From Nymphaea colorata (lineage: Eukaryota > Streptophyta > Magnoliopsida > Nymphaeales > Nymphaeaceae): a stretch of DNA of 64,000 nucleotides. Shown here in pieces: positions 16,429 through 28,621 of the stretch (within the stretch, counting starts at the first letter, position 1; every line of letters begins with the position of its first letter). Under the pieces are notes generated by a model. That model was given only the letters and a program-made list of their open reading frames with translations. It was not told the origin of the DNA and searched no databases. The stretch is from the NCBI RefSeq assembly GCF_008831285.2, contig NC_045144.1, positions 7,056,176-7,120,175 on the forward strand, given 5' to 3'. The translations under genes and the position numbers were made by a program.

Positions 16429-16454
16429 TCTCGGCCTTTTGGCTAAGATCAAGT
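16429..16454 (+). pseudogene. U2 snRNA 5'-end fragment
   Basis: These 26 bases agree with nucleotides near the 5' end of U2 snRNA, the highly conserved TCTCGGCCTTTTGGCTAAGA region plus TCAAGT. Similarity breaks down shortly after (TCTAG here where U2 has TGTAG). There is no branch-recognition segment and no Sm site, and the upstream element and TATA box of plant snRNA genes are absent. This is a truncated copy, probably retroposed, not a working U2 gene. Confidence 0.75.
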
Positions 16455-16784
16455 CTAGGAGAAAGGCATACTGTGCCTTGAACTAATTGGAGAACATGAT
16501 ATTCGGGATTAATGCATGGTTTCTAGACATACTGGTATGTAACTGTTTCATGAGTATGATTCAAAGATTGTAGCAGGTCTATCAAACACCTTAAAGAATG
16601 TTCTATAAATCTACCTCAATTTTTGTGGCAAATTCATGGAACATTACAAGCTGTCTCATTTGCCAAATGGGCCCTTCATAACTATTTAAAGTATAGACTC
16701 TTCATCTAAAGTATAGGCTCACCATGAGGATGGGAGAGAAATAGTTACCCAATTCTTGTAATTGCTCTCCCTTATGATAGTGGG

Positions 16785-16943
16785 AACTCTACACCGATGT
16801 GTGCGCAGGAATGCCAATAATAGTTTTCACTGACATTTTCTTCACTATCGGCTGCCTAGGATGTCGGTAAAACTTTTACCGATGTGTCACATGTTTGACT
16901 GATGTTTTTCAGTCATCGGTAAATCCTCATTACCTTTGTAGTG
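16785..16943. mobile_element. One end of a CACTA (En/Spm-type) transposon
   Basis: The segment ends ACCTTTGTAGTG; its reverse complement starts CACTACAAAGG, the typical CACTA terminus. The 150 bp inside carry repeated ACCGATG/CATCGGT words in both orientations, including the near-palindrome CGGTAAAACTTTTACCG at about 16864-16880. These are like the subterminal transposase-binding repeats of the superfamily. A matching CACTAC end was not found upstream, so the element is truncated or its other end is degraded. Confidence 0.6.
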
Positions 16944-17303
16944 GAAATACCATATATAATGAAATAGTGTTTCAGACATTGCCATTTGATTCAGATATAC
17001 TTTAGAATAATGGAAATACTCAAGAATTCTTTTTGACACGACAATGATAGTGAAATCCTATGGAATGATTAAGTGTTGGACTTTAGATGTATTAATTGTT
17101 CGAAATGTTGGAATAATCCAACAGTAGGAATGGATTCCATACTAGGTAATTCACCACTGTCACTGCCAAATTATGTATACGAGTGTCTGTGTGCATGGGG
17201 GAATTCAAATATGTTGGACATCGAATGTTATAAACGATTAAAAATTAAAATCTGTCACTAGAAAATAGTTACCACATGAGCTTTAGTTACATTTATAGTG
17301 CAA

Positions 17304-17407
17304 CAACAGTTTATGATGCTTTGAGCAACAGTTTATAATACTGCTTTATGGATAACAACAGTTTATGATGCTTTTAGCAACAGTTTATAGTACTGCCTTA
17401 TGGATGG
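17304..17407 (+). repeat. Two tandem 52-bp units
   Basis: The unit starting CAACAGTTTATGATGCTTT occurs at 17304 and again at 17356 with a few changes. It lies in non-coding DNA. Confidence 0.85.
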
Positions 17408-18499
17408 ATTTTTGTTTTTTGTCCATCTGACAACCTCCGACACCCGTCAGATTTAAATCCTCCTCCCCATCACCTTCTGTTCTATTGTTTGTGCTCATCA
17501 ATGGCCTACGGATATCCAAGAAATTATACGTCCCACCGTTGCTGACAGCCACAGGCATTCTGTTGCAGCCTCCTCTTCAAGTACGACCCTCTTTTCCTAT
17601 GTCGGTTCTCTGCATCCTCCTACATGAAGCTATTGTCTAGAATGTTCAGTCCTTTAACAACAGTAACATATCGTTATTGTCTAAGGAATCTACTCTGAAA
17701 ACGTAGAGCGAATTCATGAAATACTTGTTATAGTATCCCATGAATCATGAGAAAGTAACAAAGTGTAATTGTTACAGAAAAGCTCCTTAGAAGAACGTTC
17801 TTATTGGGTCAATTGTATGTACTTCACTTGCCTTTCCTGATTTTTATGATGTGAAGGAAGTTTATTGCATTGTTATTCCCTTTCTGATTTTTCCTTTGAT
17901 TCATGATTAATTTGAGACAAGCCTGTCTCAACTTTACCGATGAGAAATTCCTCATTTTGTTTTTTGTTCATTATGATAGCGAAGTTCTAACATCTAACTA
18001 AGTGGAAAGCATGGACTAGGTGGGACGAGACAGATTATTGAAGGTGCGAAGATAATAGTGACAGGAATAAGTGATTTAAGACAACCTTTTATAAATATTA
18101 TCACATCAATATGAATTCTGCTTATGGTACTGCTACCTTTTTCCCCGTTGTGAAAATCGGGACTCTGCCTTTGAGATAATGAGTCAATTATGATTAAGTA
18201 CTTTGGGTTTCTTTAATTTTGGTTGCTTTGGGGTCCATTTTTTTATTAAGGTGTATTATTATCCTCCCCCATTTTTTGGCTGTATATTAATGAAGGAGGG
18301 TTCCTTAACCCAGCAAGTTCTAGCATTTGAAAAAAAAAAAACAAAGAAGAGAAAAGCAGCTAATAGCTTACTATAAATTGGAAAAAAAAAACTTATTTAC
18401 TGTTTCAACTTGATCAATTCTCAAATGTCAAGAAAAAAATGTGAAGGGTTCGTGCAATTAGGAGTAGTTCATTATTCACGAGACGGCCAAACACCCTTC

Positions 18500-18900
18500 T
18501 CTTGTTTGTGCTTAATATGGAGATCCTAATGTATGTCAGCTGGTATAATGGCCTCACCCTATCCCGATAAAGGGATTGCTCCATGCCATTCAAAACAGTG
18601 GCCGGCTACCTACAAATTATTTGCCCGACTAGAGAAATAATACTTGAGAGGTAGAAATTTAACTTAGATGACAGTAGAGAAACATGTAAAGGATTTGTGC
18701 ATGGTTAGGAGGAGTATCCAACCACTAAATGACAGCCGAATGCACTTTCCTGAGTTTGTGCAATTTGCGGAGCTCATAATGCATGGAAGCCAGTACACTG
18801 GTTTTACCCTGTTCACACAAAGGGGTTGACATCCAAGTCATTGAAACCAGTGACCTGCTACCTACCAAGTACTTTTCCAATAGGCTTTGTGTAGCTGGTC
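18500..18900 (-). mobile_element. Two related minus-strand SINE-like repeats
   Basis: Segments at about 18500-18620 and 18755-18900 are recognisably similar: each has a GGTTTCAATG-like or GTTTTGAATG word, a GGTAGGTAGC phrase and a ...GGGT(G/A)A...CC region in the same order. Read on the minus strand they begin like a tRNA (AGCCTATTGG..., then a degenerate B-box). A third relative lies at 27380-27490. They fit an old tRNA-derived SINE family; pol III boxes are degenerate, so the class is tentative. Confidence 0.4.
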
Positions 18901-18937
18901 GAGCTGGTAAAAATTCGGCTGTCAATTGAATTTTCAT

Positions 18938-20100
18938 GGGTACTATTCCTTTGGACTGAAAAAGTAGGTATGCTACACCTTAGTTGTTGAATTTCCTTCT
19001 TTCCATTCAGGATCCAAAGCAGCCTTGTACCTCAGGGGCGGGAAGAGACGCTTCAACCTTTTGGAGGTACCTCTGTACATACCAGTCATTTGACCGAGCA
19101 TGTGTGCTAAACCCTCTAGATGCATAATACTTGAGAGCTAGAAATTTAACTTGGAGGACAGTAAAGCTAGCAGGGCAGGATTTAATGGGTTCCCAAAACA
19201 CTTGAACCTGACCCTCTCAGCAATGCCAAGAAATCTACCCCCTTGCTTCCTGAATTTTGCAAAGCTTAGCATTGCGGTTCTGAATCTTGGTGTTGGGATT
19301 GCCTTCATGACAGAAAAGCTTTTGCCTGTGATGTCTGTCCCTTGTTTCTTCCCTTAGCAGGTGTATGACTTTGAACTATTACTTTTCAATCTCCAAGGAG
19401 AAATCACATCCATTGTTAAGGCTTTTTGGCACCCTGATCTTACCTCTAACTTAACTCATCATTTCGTATCTGATTTATTGTATGTTTTACATCCATTGCT
19501 CTTGCATGTGTTTCGTTGAAATGAATTAGTTTTCGGCTCTTCTTCTCCCTCTCTCTAACATTTATGCGTTTAACTAAAGCTGCACCTAGCACTGGTGTTT
19601 TCTCTGGTTTTGATATAAAGAAGAGAACAATAAGCCAGTAGGATAGAACCACAAAGCAGTAGGACACATATTAATATCTCTCTGGCTCTATCTCTGTGTG
19701 TCTCTTGGCACGTGGGTTGTTGGATCGCAGAGGATAAATGTGTCAGGCATAGCATGAGTAGACCAGCACAGCAACACTGTTGGAACTTAAACTGATCACA
19801 GTATCATATCTTCTATGACAAGATAGCAAAAAGCATGCAAAGTTTTAAGAGTCATCATCCTCCTACATCTTCTGGATATATACATATATGAACTGGAAGA
19901 TAGGAAATCAAAAAGAAAAATCAAAGAAGGTGGTCATTTTTCTACAGTCATCATCCTCCTGCTCTTTTCAAGATCAACTAAATCGGAACAGCGGAGTGGG
20001 AGAAAGAAGGGAAACAAGTTTCTTTTACTCCCTTGTGCAGAAACTCGAGGGTAATACTTCTCATAAACAGCGCAGGCAACTTGTATAAGCACCAACAGGA
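18938..20100. other. Intergenic DNA downstream of the BIG GRAIN 1-like gene
   Basis: No gene recognised. The part nearest 20100 is likely the 3' UTR of the minus-strand gene that ends at 20101. No clear polyadenylation signal can be assigned by eye. Confidence 0.4.
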
Positions 20101-21141
20101 TCATAGTTTCTGGAGTTCAAACAGATCAGAGCTCGAATCACTCTCAAATCCGTCCTCCATCTCTTCTTTAACCTTCCTTACCGCCTCCTCTTCTGAGCAC
20201 TCGTCGAGCCATTTCATTTCCTTCTTCCTCTGGTCAGTCCTCTCCTCTTCACAGGCAACATTATTCCTCCGTGCTTTCTCAATATTTCCACCTTTCTTCA
20301 TGAATCCATCAATGAGATCACCATCTTTACCGCCACCCTTCTCCTTCTGCAAGTACCCATCTTTGTTCTTGACCGAGTAATCGAAGTTCTCGTAAACAGC
20401 ATCACTGAATAAGAATTCCTGATCTAACCAGGCAATATTTATGCACCTCCTTTCATACAAGGGCGAGGATGGAGGGAACTGACTGACAGATTTCGCCTTC
20501 GAGTTCGACAAGCAATCGACCTCCTTCCAGATCATTGGATTCAAAGAGGGAGAGTGCGGAGAGTGAAAACCATAAGCAGAAACGACGGACCTAGCAGCGC
20601 CGTCGCTTCCGCTCTGCAGGTAGCTCATGCTGCTTCTCCTCTTCAGCCTCCCATAATTCTCTTCCCCATCTTTCGCGGACGCAGTACCGCTCTGGTTCGG
20701 CTTCGGCTTCTTCTTACCGCCGGCCATTGGCGTGAAGAGGGAATTCAAGAAGGTGGCCAGCTTGCCTCCTGGAGAACCGGGATTGCTGGGCTTGCTCCTT
20801 CTGCTGCCCTTCTTATCACCTTCCTCTGTTTGACACGGAGAAGGAGGCATGGTGCTGACGGTGTCGTCCAACCTCTTGCAGCCGCCGCCGCCGCCACCGA
20901 AAGGACAGCGCTCCTCGCCCGCAATCTTCTGTGAGAGTCTGCCAGTATTGAGCGGATCAGCATGGCAGTGCATTTCCTCGCCGGAAAAGTAGCTCGTGGC
21001 GTCGAAGACATCGAGCTCGCCGGAGTCGCTTCTCCGGTGCCGTCGGTAGAGGTTTCTGTACGGCAGATCCGATTCTGCATTAAGGGTAGCCATTGCTGCA
21101 ACTAGCTCGCCGGAGGAGAGTTGCCCTGAGCTCAACTCCAC
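20101..21141 (-). CDS. BIG GRAIN 1-like protein
   Basis: An intronless 346-codon reading frame. Three conserved blocks identify it: SGELDVFDATSYFSG (residues 40-54), GGKLATFLNSLF (125-136) and the C-terminal ESDSSSDLFEL (about 334-344). These resemble plant BIG GRAIN 1-like proteins; rice BG1 is a membrane-associated positive regulator of auxin response and grain size. A six-Gly run (82-87) and a Lys-rich stretch near 143-148 lie between blocks. There is no signal peptide or membrane segment. An internal Met at residue 17 (MATLNAESDL) could also be the start; the upstream Met gives the longest frame. The acidic Ser-rich C-terminus also occurs in PHYTOCHROME KINASE SUBSTRATE proteins, which is the main alternative. 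Confidence 0.85.
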   Translation of the reverse strand: MELSSGQLSSGELVAAMATLNAESDLPYRNLYRRHRRSDSGELDVFDATSYFSGEEMHCHADPLNTGRLSQKIAGEERCPFGGGGGGCKRLDDTVSTMPPSPCQTEEGDKKGSRRSKPSNPGSPGGKLATFLNSLFTPMAGGKKKPKPNQSGTASAKDGEENYGRLKRRSSMSYLQSGSDGAARSVVSAYGFHSPHSPSLNPMIWKEVDCLSNSKAKSVSQFPPSSPLYERRCINIAWLDQEFLFSDAVYENFDYSVKNKDGYLQKEKGGGKDGDLIDGFMKKGGNIEKARRNNVACEEERTDQRKKEMKWLDECSEEEAVRKVKEEMEDGFESDSSSDLFELQKL

Positions 21142-22439
21142 AGCAGCAGAAACAGAGCAAGGCTGGTGTGTAAGGAAGTAGTACTGGGGAGATCACCCAG
21201 GAAGGCATCATCTTAAATCCCTTCCAGTGGGAGGCTTAATTATAATCCAATTTGAAAAGATTAGATTAAATTCATCGTTTTCTTATTAATCTTTGTGTTC
21301 TTAGCTATTTTATTAATATTACAGCTACTGTTTTATTAATATTACTGCATTTATGTTATTACTGTAATGTTATTACCATGGTCCACGTTATCCTTGGCGA
21401 CATGTTGTTAAATGAGACAAAGAAGTTCTCTTTTCAATTCCACTTTTCCTGGTTCGGCTGCCTTTTGACTTAACATGTTCAAGCTGTCAAATCTGAATGC
21501 ATCACTTCCATGCCTCGTGTGAGCAAGCCCGTTTTTTTGTACTTAAAAGGCTAACATTACTTTCAATGATTAATTTCAAAACTGATTCAATCCCAGGCAA
21601 TGAGAATTAAGTACATATTAAGTGCCAAAAGGTGAAAATCTATGTCCATGGTAAAATCTACGATCAAATTGTAACAACTCGACTTACTCTTGGGCTTGAG
21701 CTTATGGTTCAGCAGATCTCAACTCATTTCTTAGCAATTTTGGCTTCAATCCAAAAAAGACTAAGAATCGGACAATCATTTATTTAATAACTCTCTTTAT
21801 AGGCCCTTAAAAATCTCATTACACTAATAATCATACATGAATCCTAAGATCTATACTTTAGATACTTATTTTGCTACTTTGCATGGAGAAAATATCGAAT
21901 TTAAGATCAAAGGGAGAGAGAGTCTAGAGCATGATCTTCTCAAATTCTAAGAATCTCAAATCCGATGTTATCAAACACGCCCTAAAGATTTGGCATAATT
22001 GATAGTCAAATCAATGGTTGGTTGGTGGGGAGTCACTAGACAATGGGCGCCAACTACCCTATGATAGGAAGGCAATGCAACATTAAACCTTAAGGCTACT
22101 TGTCCGGCTTTACCATTCAATTACGACATTGCAGAGTAGATGCGGGCCTTCCTAAATGTGCACAGTAATTTTGATGAGGAGAGACATGTACACAAATACT
22201 CGGTTGTAGTACTTGGATCTTGTCTAGCGTCAGATGGTTTCAAAGATACGTAGGTCTGAACATTATAGCGGGTGTGGGACTAGAATATGTCATTTCATTG
22301 AGATTTTTAAATTTAACTTGCAAAAGATTGTTCTAAATGAATATAACTCAACTACATGAGTCCAAATGTTTAGGATGGCATTGTGATTGGCTTGTCATCC
22401 AAGTATAGGCCTTGTCTAATCCTGCAAATGCATGGGTAA
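21142..22439. other. Upstream region of the BIG GRAIN 1-like gene and intergenic DNA
   Basis: The first 100-150 bp likely hold its 5' UTR and promoter. On the minus strand an AT-rich TTATAATTAA at about 21234-21243 is a possible TATA-like element, about 95 bp from the start codon. Beyond that nothing is recognisable. Confidence 0.35.
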
Positions 22440-22461
22440 AACATCTCTCTCTCACACCCAC

Positions 22462-22517
<56 letters not shown>

Positions 22518-22790
22518 TAGTCGATACCAAACCACTTAGGTAAGAGATAAAAAGCACACATCTTAAATTCGTGTTAAAAAATGTTTTAAACAAAATGTGA
22601 ACCTTTATAAACACTAAGTTAATATAAATCATGTTTTAACTTAAGTCATTTTTTTATTAAAAAAAAAGATCTTTATACTATCAAAGTTTTTATTTTATAA
22701 GAACCGTTCATTTTAACTTTATTTAAGTAAGAAAATGACTAAGTTAATACATGTTTCTCACCAAACTCTCTTAAGATCATATCTATAAGG
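22440..22790 (-). mobile_element. MITE-like repeat bordered by a (CT)n(CA)n(TA)n microsatellite
   Basis: The body from about 22522 to 22790 starts with CGATACCAAACCACTTAGGTAAG and contains TCTTAAGATCATATCTATAAGG near its end. The same words occur, partly in reverse orientation, in the copies at 25320-25712 and 52850-53190. A microsatellite of CT, CACA and TA units (22444-22514) directly adjoins the left end. Confidence 0.55.
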
Positions 22791-25319
22791 TTAAATTGCC
22801 CAAAAAAATAATAGTTTTGATAGGTTCATCTTTGTTTCTTACCAAATTTCACACACACACACACATATATAATTTGATCCTGTTTGATAAAAAGGTTCTC
22901 AAAACTGCCGTACACACACTATTTCAATTTACCATAATAAATGCTGCCAGCTCAAACATTTTTATGCATTCAATGCTTGCATTTATAGGTATATATGTGC
23001 TGCATACATAAACTCCTCTCATGACTGACCTACTCATTTACTATGGGCAAAATAACTCAAGAGTTTTATTAAATTTAATTAGTTGTGCATTGTGTGTTCA
23101 TTTGTCACCAGACTTGTGCATTGCTTGTTCATTTTTCTGCAGCCCAGGATGATTCTGGTTGTATTACTACATATCAGAGACTAGAAAATGTGCTTGCGAT
23201 GGATTGTTAGCATTATCTTCTCTTCTTATGTCTCAAGAAGCCTCAGTATGAAAAGCAGAAGCATATGCTTCAGTTGCTATACAAATTTAAGGCGGCCCGT
23301 ATCCGCTTAGAATCAGCTAGTATACTGCCTCGCATATTTTGCCTGATCTACAAATAAAATACGATTAATTTTATCTTATTTTTTAAAAAATGCATTTAAA
23401 TTGGCCGTTACGTATCGGCAAAATGCTGCATTAATTGGATCCCCTAAATATTACTCAAACCAGCGTTTGTTTACCGCGTTGATCCAAATATTAACCTAAA
23501 TGGAGTTTGAATTTCATGAAGAGGCTGAAATAAAGTTTCTAAATTTTGACAGGAGCCGAACAAAATTTTGGTTTAGAACAAGTAAAATTTTCTAAAATTT
23601 ACATGTAAATTTAATTTTTTTTTTAGGTAGGGCCACAGCCTATGCGGGCCCCCCTACGTCTCTAGCTCTATGGGTGTCAACTCTTTATGAAGGATAGAAC
23701 ATGCACAAAGAGAACATCTTCAACGGGCGTCCGACGGGCGGCTGCGCCAGCAGATCCCGCCTACTCTGTCCCCAGATCTGAGCACAAAATTCAAATCAGT
23801 TGCGGTTTGATGTTGCTGGATGGATAAATATTTAAAAGTTGTTCACCGAAAACATCATAAATCATTGTTAAAAAGATCATAAACCATTGTTAAATGTGAT
23901 AAACCATTGCTAATAGATATTTTATCCTCCAAAAGCATTCGACAACCGGCTAATTTCAATTGCTCATATGTCAAATGCACATCTCTTTTAATTAAATTAA
24001 CAGTTTATATGTGTTATTCTATTATTAAAAGACTTCACAGTGTGCCATTACTAAATAAACTAAACAAATTGTTACTTTTCTATAAATTTAATCCAAAAAT
24101 TGCGATAGATTCATAAAACATTGTGTTATACTGTTTTATAAATCTGTCACAATTTTTCGTGTAGAGTTCGGCTAGGCAAGCTAAAGCCGACATACACCTG
24201 GACGGCAGGATATTGTCGTAGTCCACGTGTTCTTCTACGATTGGCGCACACACGAGGGCAAATCAAGTTAACGGCCATCTAAATTTGATATCTGATCTTT
24301 TCTGACTTGGGGTTTTGGTTTTGGTCCCTGCCAGTTCACCACTATCCATACTTTTAAAATTTCTCAGCCTTTGCTTGGGCCCAGCCCATTTGTATCAGCA
24401 CCTTTTCTCCTTTTTTACCAAGAAAATACCAAAGAAGATGTGTACATACAGGGGCGGAGGCAAGGGTGGCCGACAAGGGCCTTGGCTACTCTTCAGATTC
24501 TGAAAAATTCAAAAATGTATATGTAATGTTTAAAAATTTTAGTTTAATGCATACAAAAAAAAAATTAAAAAATCTATTTCAACTGCTGTTAAAATTTTGA
24601 AATTATAGTTTGACTCCTACATCGAAAAAATCTCTAACTCCACCCGTGTTCATAACTTTCCCTGTTGTTTAAAGCCCTCTTTCTACCTTCCTTCAAATGT
24701 CACAGTATAAAAAAATAAATAAAAGAAAAAAAAGCGAAGCGTTGATAAAATATTCATATGGCCACACCCTGCACCCGCTTTCCCCTTCAAAAAACGACAT
24801 TTTTGCCTCATGCTTCTTTGGACTAAGGAAAGCTGAAGTAAAATAATGGAAGGGTCGACAGTGTACTCCAAAGTTGGCCGCCTGTTTATACAGAAAAGAA
24901 GAAGACGAAGAGCTCAAAGTATTTAAGGCAGCAGATCGAGCTCTAAAAGTTAGTAGGGCTAGGTGCATGTGCATGGTTCAGTTCAGATCATGCCCACTGC
25001 CCACATCTGTATACATTTCTGCGAGGCCCACCAGCACATGAAAAAGTTAAAAGAAAACGCCCCCATTCTTTTTTATATCCATGCAGCAGTCAATCCACAT
25101 AATGTCATTAAAGGAGTCAAGTCCTATTCCCACACGCTGCAACCAATTGTACCCACTGCTCCCTCATCATACCCATTATTGGGTCTGCAAGACGTCTCCA
25201 TCTTATATATATATATTACCAATAACTTAGCCACTGCTTTTATTAAATGAATGCATCTTTTGCAACAGTTTTTAACAAAATAAAATAAAATAAACAGTCA
25301 TATGGCTGTTGAAGTATCT
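22791..25319. other. Intergenic DNA, no gene recognised
   Basis: AT-rich sequence with a short (CA)n run at 22849-22864. A GC-richer patch at about 23620-23770 (GGGCCACAGCCTATGCGGGC and neighbours) looks like a fragment of a dispersed repeat. No coding region is convincing. Confidence 0.4.
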
Positions 25320-25712
25320 TGCTTATATATATATATATAAGCTATTGAGAGAGAGAGTGTGTGTGTTTTGGTAAAAACCAAATCACTTGGGTAAGCAATA
25401 AAAATCAGACCCATTAATTTTTTTTTTTCGTTTTTTTGCAATCTAACTGTATAAATATAATCTTAAGAGTGATTTAGTGAGAAACATATACTAAGTTAGT
25501 TGTTTTTTAGCTTAAATAATATTTTTTCATAATAAAAAAAGTGAACAGATCTTGTAACATCAAAATTTTGATGGTAAAAAGATACCTAAACTAAAGCATG
25601 ATTTATAATAAGTTAGTGTTTATAAGCACATCATAAGTCTCACATTTTGTTTAAAATACTTTTAAACATGAGGTCTGGTTTTTCTCCCTTACCCAAATGG
25701 TCTGATATTATC
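25320..25712 (+). mobile_element. MITE with about 40-bp terminal inverted repeats, flanked by (TA)n(GA)n(GT)n
   Basis: The left arm (25370-25411) and the right arm (25672-25712) are imperfect inverted repeats; both contain CTTGGGTAAG or ATTTGGGTAAG followed by AAA(A/T)(A/C)CAGACC. The AT-rich interior encodes nothing and shares TCTTAAGAGTGATTT and ACATCAAAATTTT with the copy near 52850. Left of the element lies a compound TA, GA and GT microsatellite (25323-25367). Confidence 0.65.
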
Positions 25713-26716
<1,004 letters not shown>

Positions 26717-27059
26717 CACGCGCAAAAACCTAGCTAACATCGTACATTGTATCCCTTTAAATACTTATTATTGGATACCAGATGAGGACATAAATAGATA
26801 TAATTTTCATGCTCCGAGAATTGACAGTCTAATTTTCTGAGTTTAATTGTATGGGTCCACATGACATTTGATAGTCCTAGAACTGATATCTAAAGTGTTT
26901 TGAGATCATTGGAAATCTGCATGGATAATTGAATTATACAAGAAAGAGAGAGAGAGAGAGAGTTCTGTTCAAGTGGTTACTCCTTTTGTTCTTTGACCTG
27001 GAGAAACCACTCCGAGCATGGAGACTTCCTCTGTCACTCGGGATATAGGCAGAGATGCA

Positions 27060-27350
27060 TAATGAGAGCTGAGCTCAAGATAAGCCAGCTCTAACTCGAC
27101 TTGACTCAATATAGTTTGTGTCTCTAAATATATATTGTATGTTCAAAATTTTCTCATTTTTATGTAAACCAATTTAAGTTTTCGAAATTACAAAACTAAT
27201 TAAGTTTTCGAAATTACAAAACTAATAGTGGTAAACGAGTCTGATCGAGTTTGACCGAGTCGAGTTCATCCAACTCGAACTCGTCAATGAAGCTTAATCG
27301 ATTGAGTTCAAGTTCAGTTCTAGTTGACTTGGCTCATTGAACATTTCTAG
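27060..27350. mobile_element. Fragment of the GAGCTCGAGC-type hAT MITE family
   Basis: Words such as GAGTCGAGTTCATCCAACTCGAACTCG match the interior of the complete element at 5412-5795. The terminal TAGGGCTGCACA repeats are not visible, so this is a remnant. A direct duplication of AATTAAGTTTTCGAAATTAC lies just before it at about 27170-27225. Confidence 0.5.
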
Positions 27351-27379
27351 GGTATAATACCCTCAATATTGCGATTCTT

Positions 27380-27490
27380 TTAACCTCACTCCTAGCCTGC
27401 ACCAGCTTTTCACAAAGAATAAATGCATTTGAGATTTAAATCAGTGACTGGCTGCCTACTAATCAATGATTTAATTACCAATTGGGCTGC
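27380..27490 (-). mobile_element. SINE-like head, minus strand
   Basis: On the minus strand the segment starts GCAGCCCAATTGGTAATTAA and has a GGCAGCCAGTCACTGATTTA phrase about 30 bp later, similar to the two copies at 18500-18900. The spacing fits A- and B-box positions of a tRNA-derived SINE, but the B-box is degenerate. Confidence 0.4.
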
Positions 27491-27970
27491 ACTCCTTGGG
27501 TCAACCTTTAGATGGTACTTGTTGTGTATATTCATAAGTTTAAAATGATATTATTTACAAGTGGTCCGATGGTTTTTTTCGTTAAAAACAGTTGCAAAAT
27601 GTACATTGACGATGACACGTGGGAAAATACACTTTTTACAACAAAATTTGGCGAGAAAATACACTTTTTACAACAATTTTTAACGACACCAAGTTTAAAA
27701 AAGAAACTCATTTGACCATAGATGTAGTCGGCTGTTTTTAGTTTTTCAAAGAGTGTGTGTAAACACATATATAAAGACAAAGCAATACTTGTAGATGGCT
27801 ATAAACTTCACTAATATGAAATATAATAATTTTTTCTAATAGCATCCGGCAGAATTGAATTATATGTATATAAAAGAGAGAGAGAGAGAGAGAGAGAGAA
27901 GAACTTATCTCTCCTTTTTTCTGAAAATATCTTTTGCTGGTCTTTTCTGCTGGCCAAGCAAGCAAAATAT

Positions 27971-28621
27971 TTAAGATATATATCCTGGTACCTGAGTGCT
28001 CTTATAATTATAAACATTGCTTCTCATACATGTACATTTTCTGCTTCCGTTGCCGCACGGCCTATACATGCATACACAGGTGGCGGGACTGTAGCCACAA
28101 GGATGCTTCAGGAAAAATGAAAGCCAAGGCATTTTATAAGAGGATTTTGTGCACAACCACTTGAACGTATGGTCGACGGAGTTCGAGTGAAGACGAGAAG
28201 AATGATGAGGGGATGTCGACAGTACGTGTCTTTTTGGGGTCATGTCCAGCAAGGGAGAAGCAACAAGTTGGGGCTTCCGGTCGTGTCCCGTGAATGCCCG
28301 ACCAGAGAAGGTGTGGCTGAGAACGAGACACATTAGGGAGCCAGGAATGGACGGGAAGTGGTGGCCGGAGTGGGCCACCGGTGAGCTGTTCATGCCGCTG
28401 CTCCTCTTGTTCTTGTGTGCTTTTCTTTCTGATCTCTCAGACCACACATGCCAACTCATGGCAGTCTCTTGTTTTCTGTTGTTCAAACAGCCCACCGGAA
28501 AACCAGGGGCTGATTCCTCCTGCTGTATTCGAAGCTTTGGTTTTACTTTATATATGTTCTGAATCATTGAATCAATTGAAGAAAATACAATGTACCTGGA
28601 AGTACTGTATACTCTCGTCAA
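27971..28621 (-). other. Unassigned 216-codon open frame
   Basis: This is one of the longer unassigned open frames in the intergenic DNA. The predicted product is rich in Ser and His and begins with an uninformative stretch. I recognise no domain, signal peptide or conserved motif. The local GC content (28050-28520) is higher than its surroundings, which could reflect an old coding segment or simply a repeat. All three minus frames and one plus frame are partly open, which argues against any one being real. I do not claim a gene. Confidence 0.15.

Noticed and set aside
16429-16600. Functional U2 snRNA gene
   Set aside because: Only the first part matches; no branch-recognition region, Sm site or plant snRNA promoter elements.
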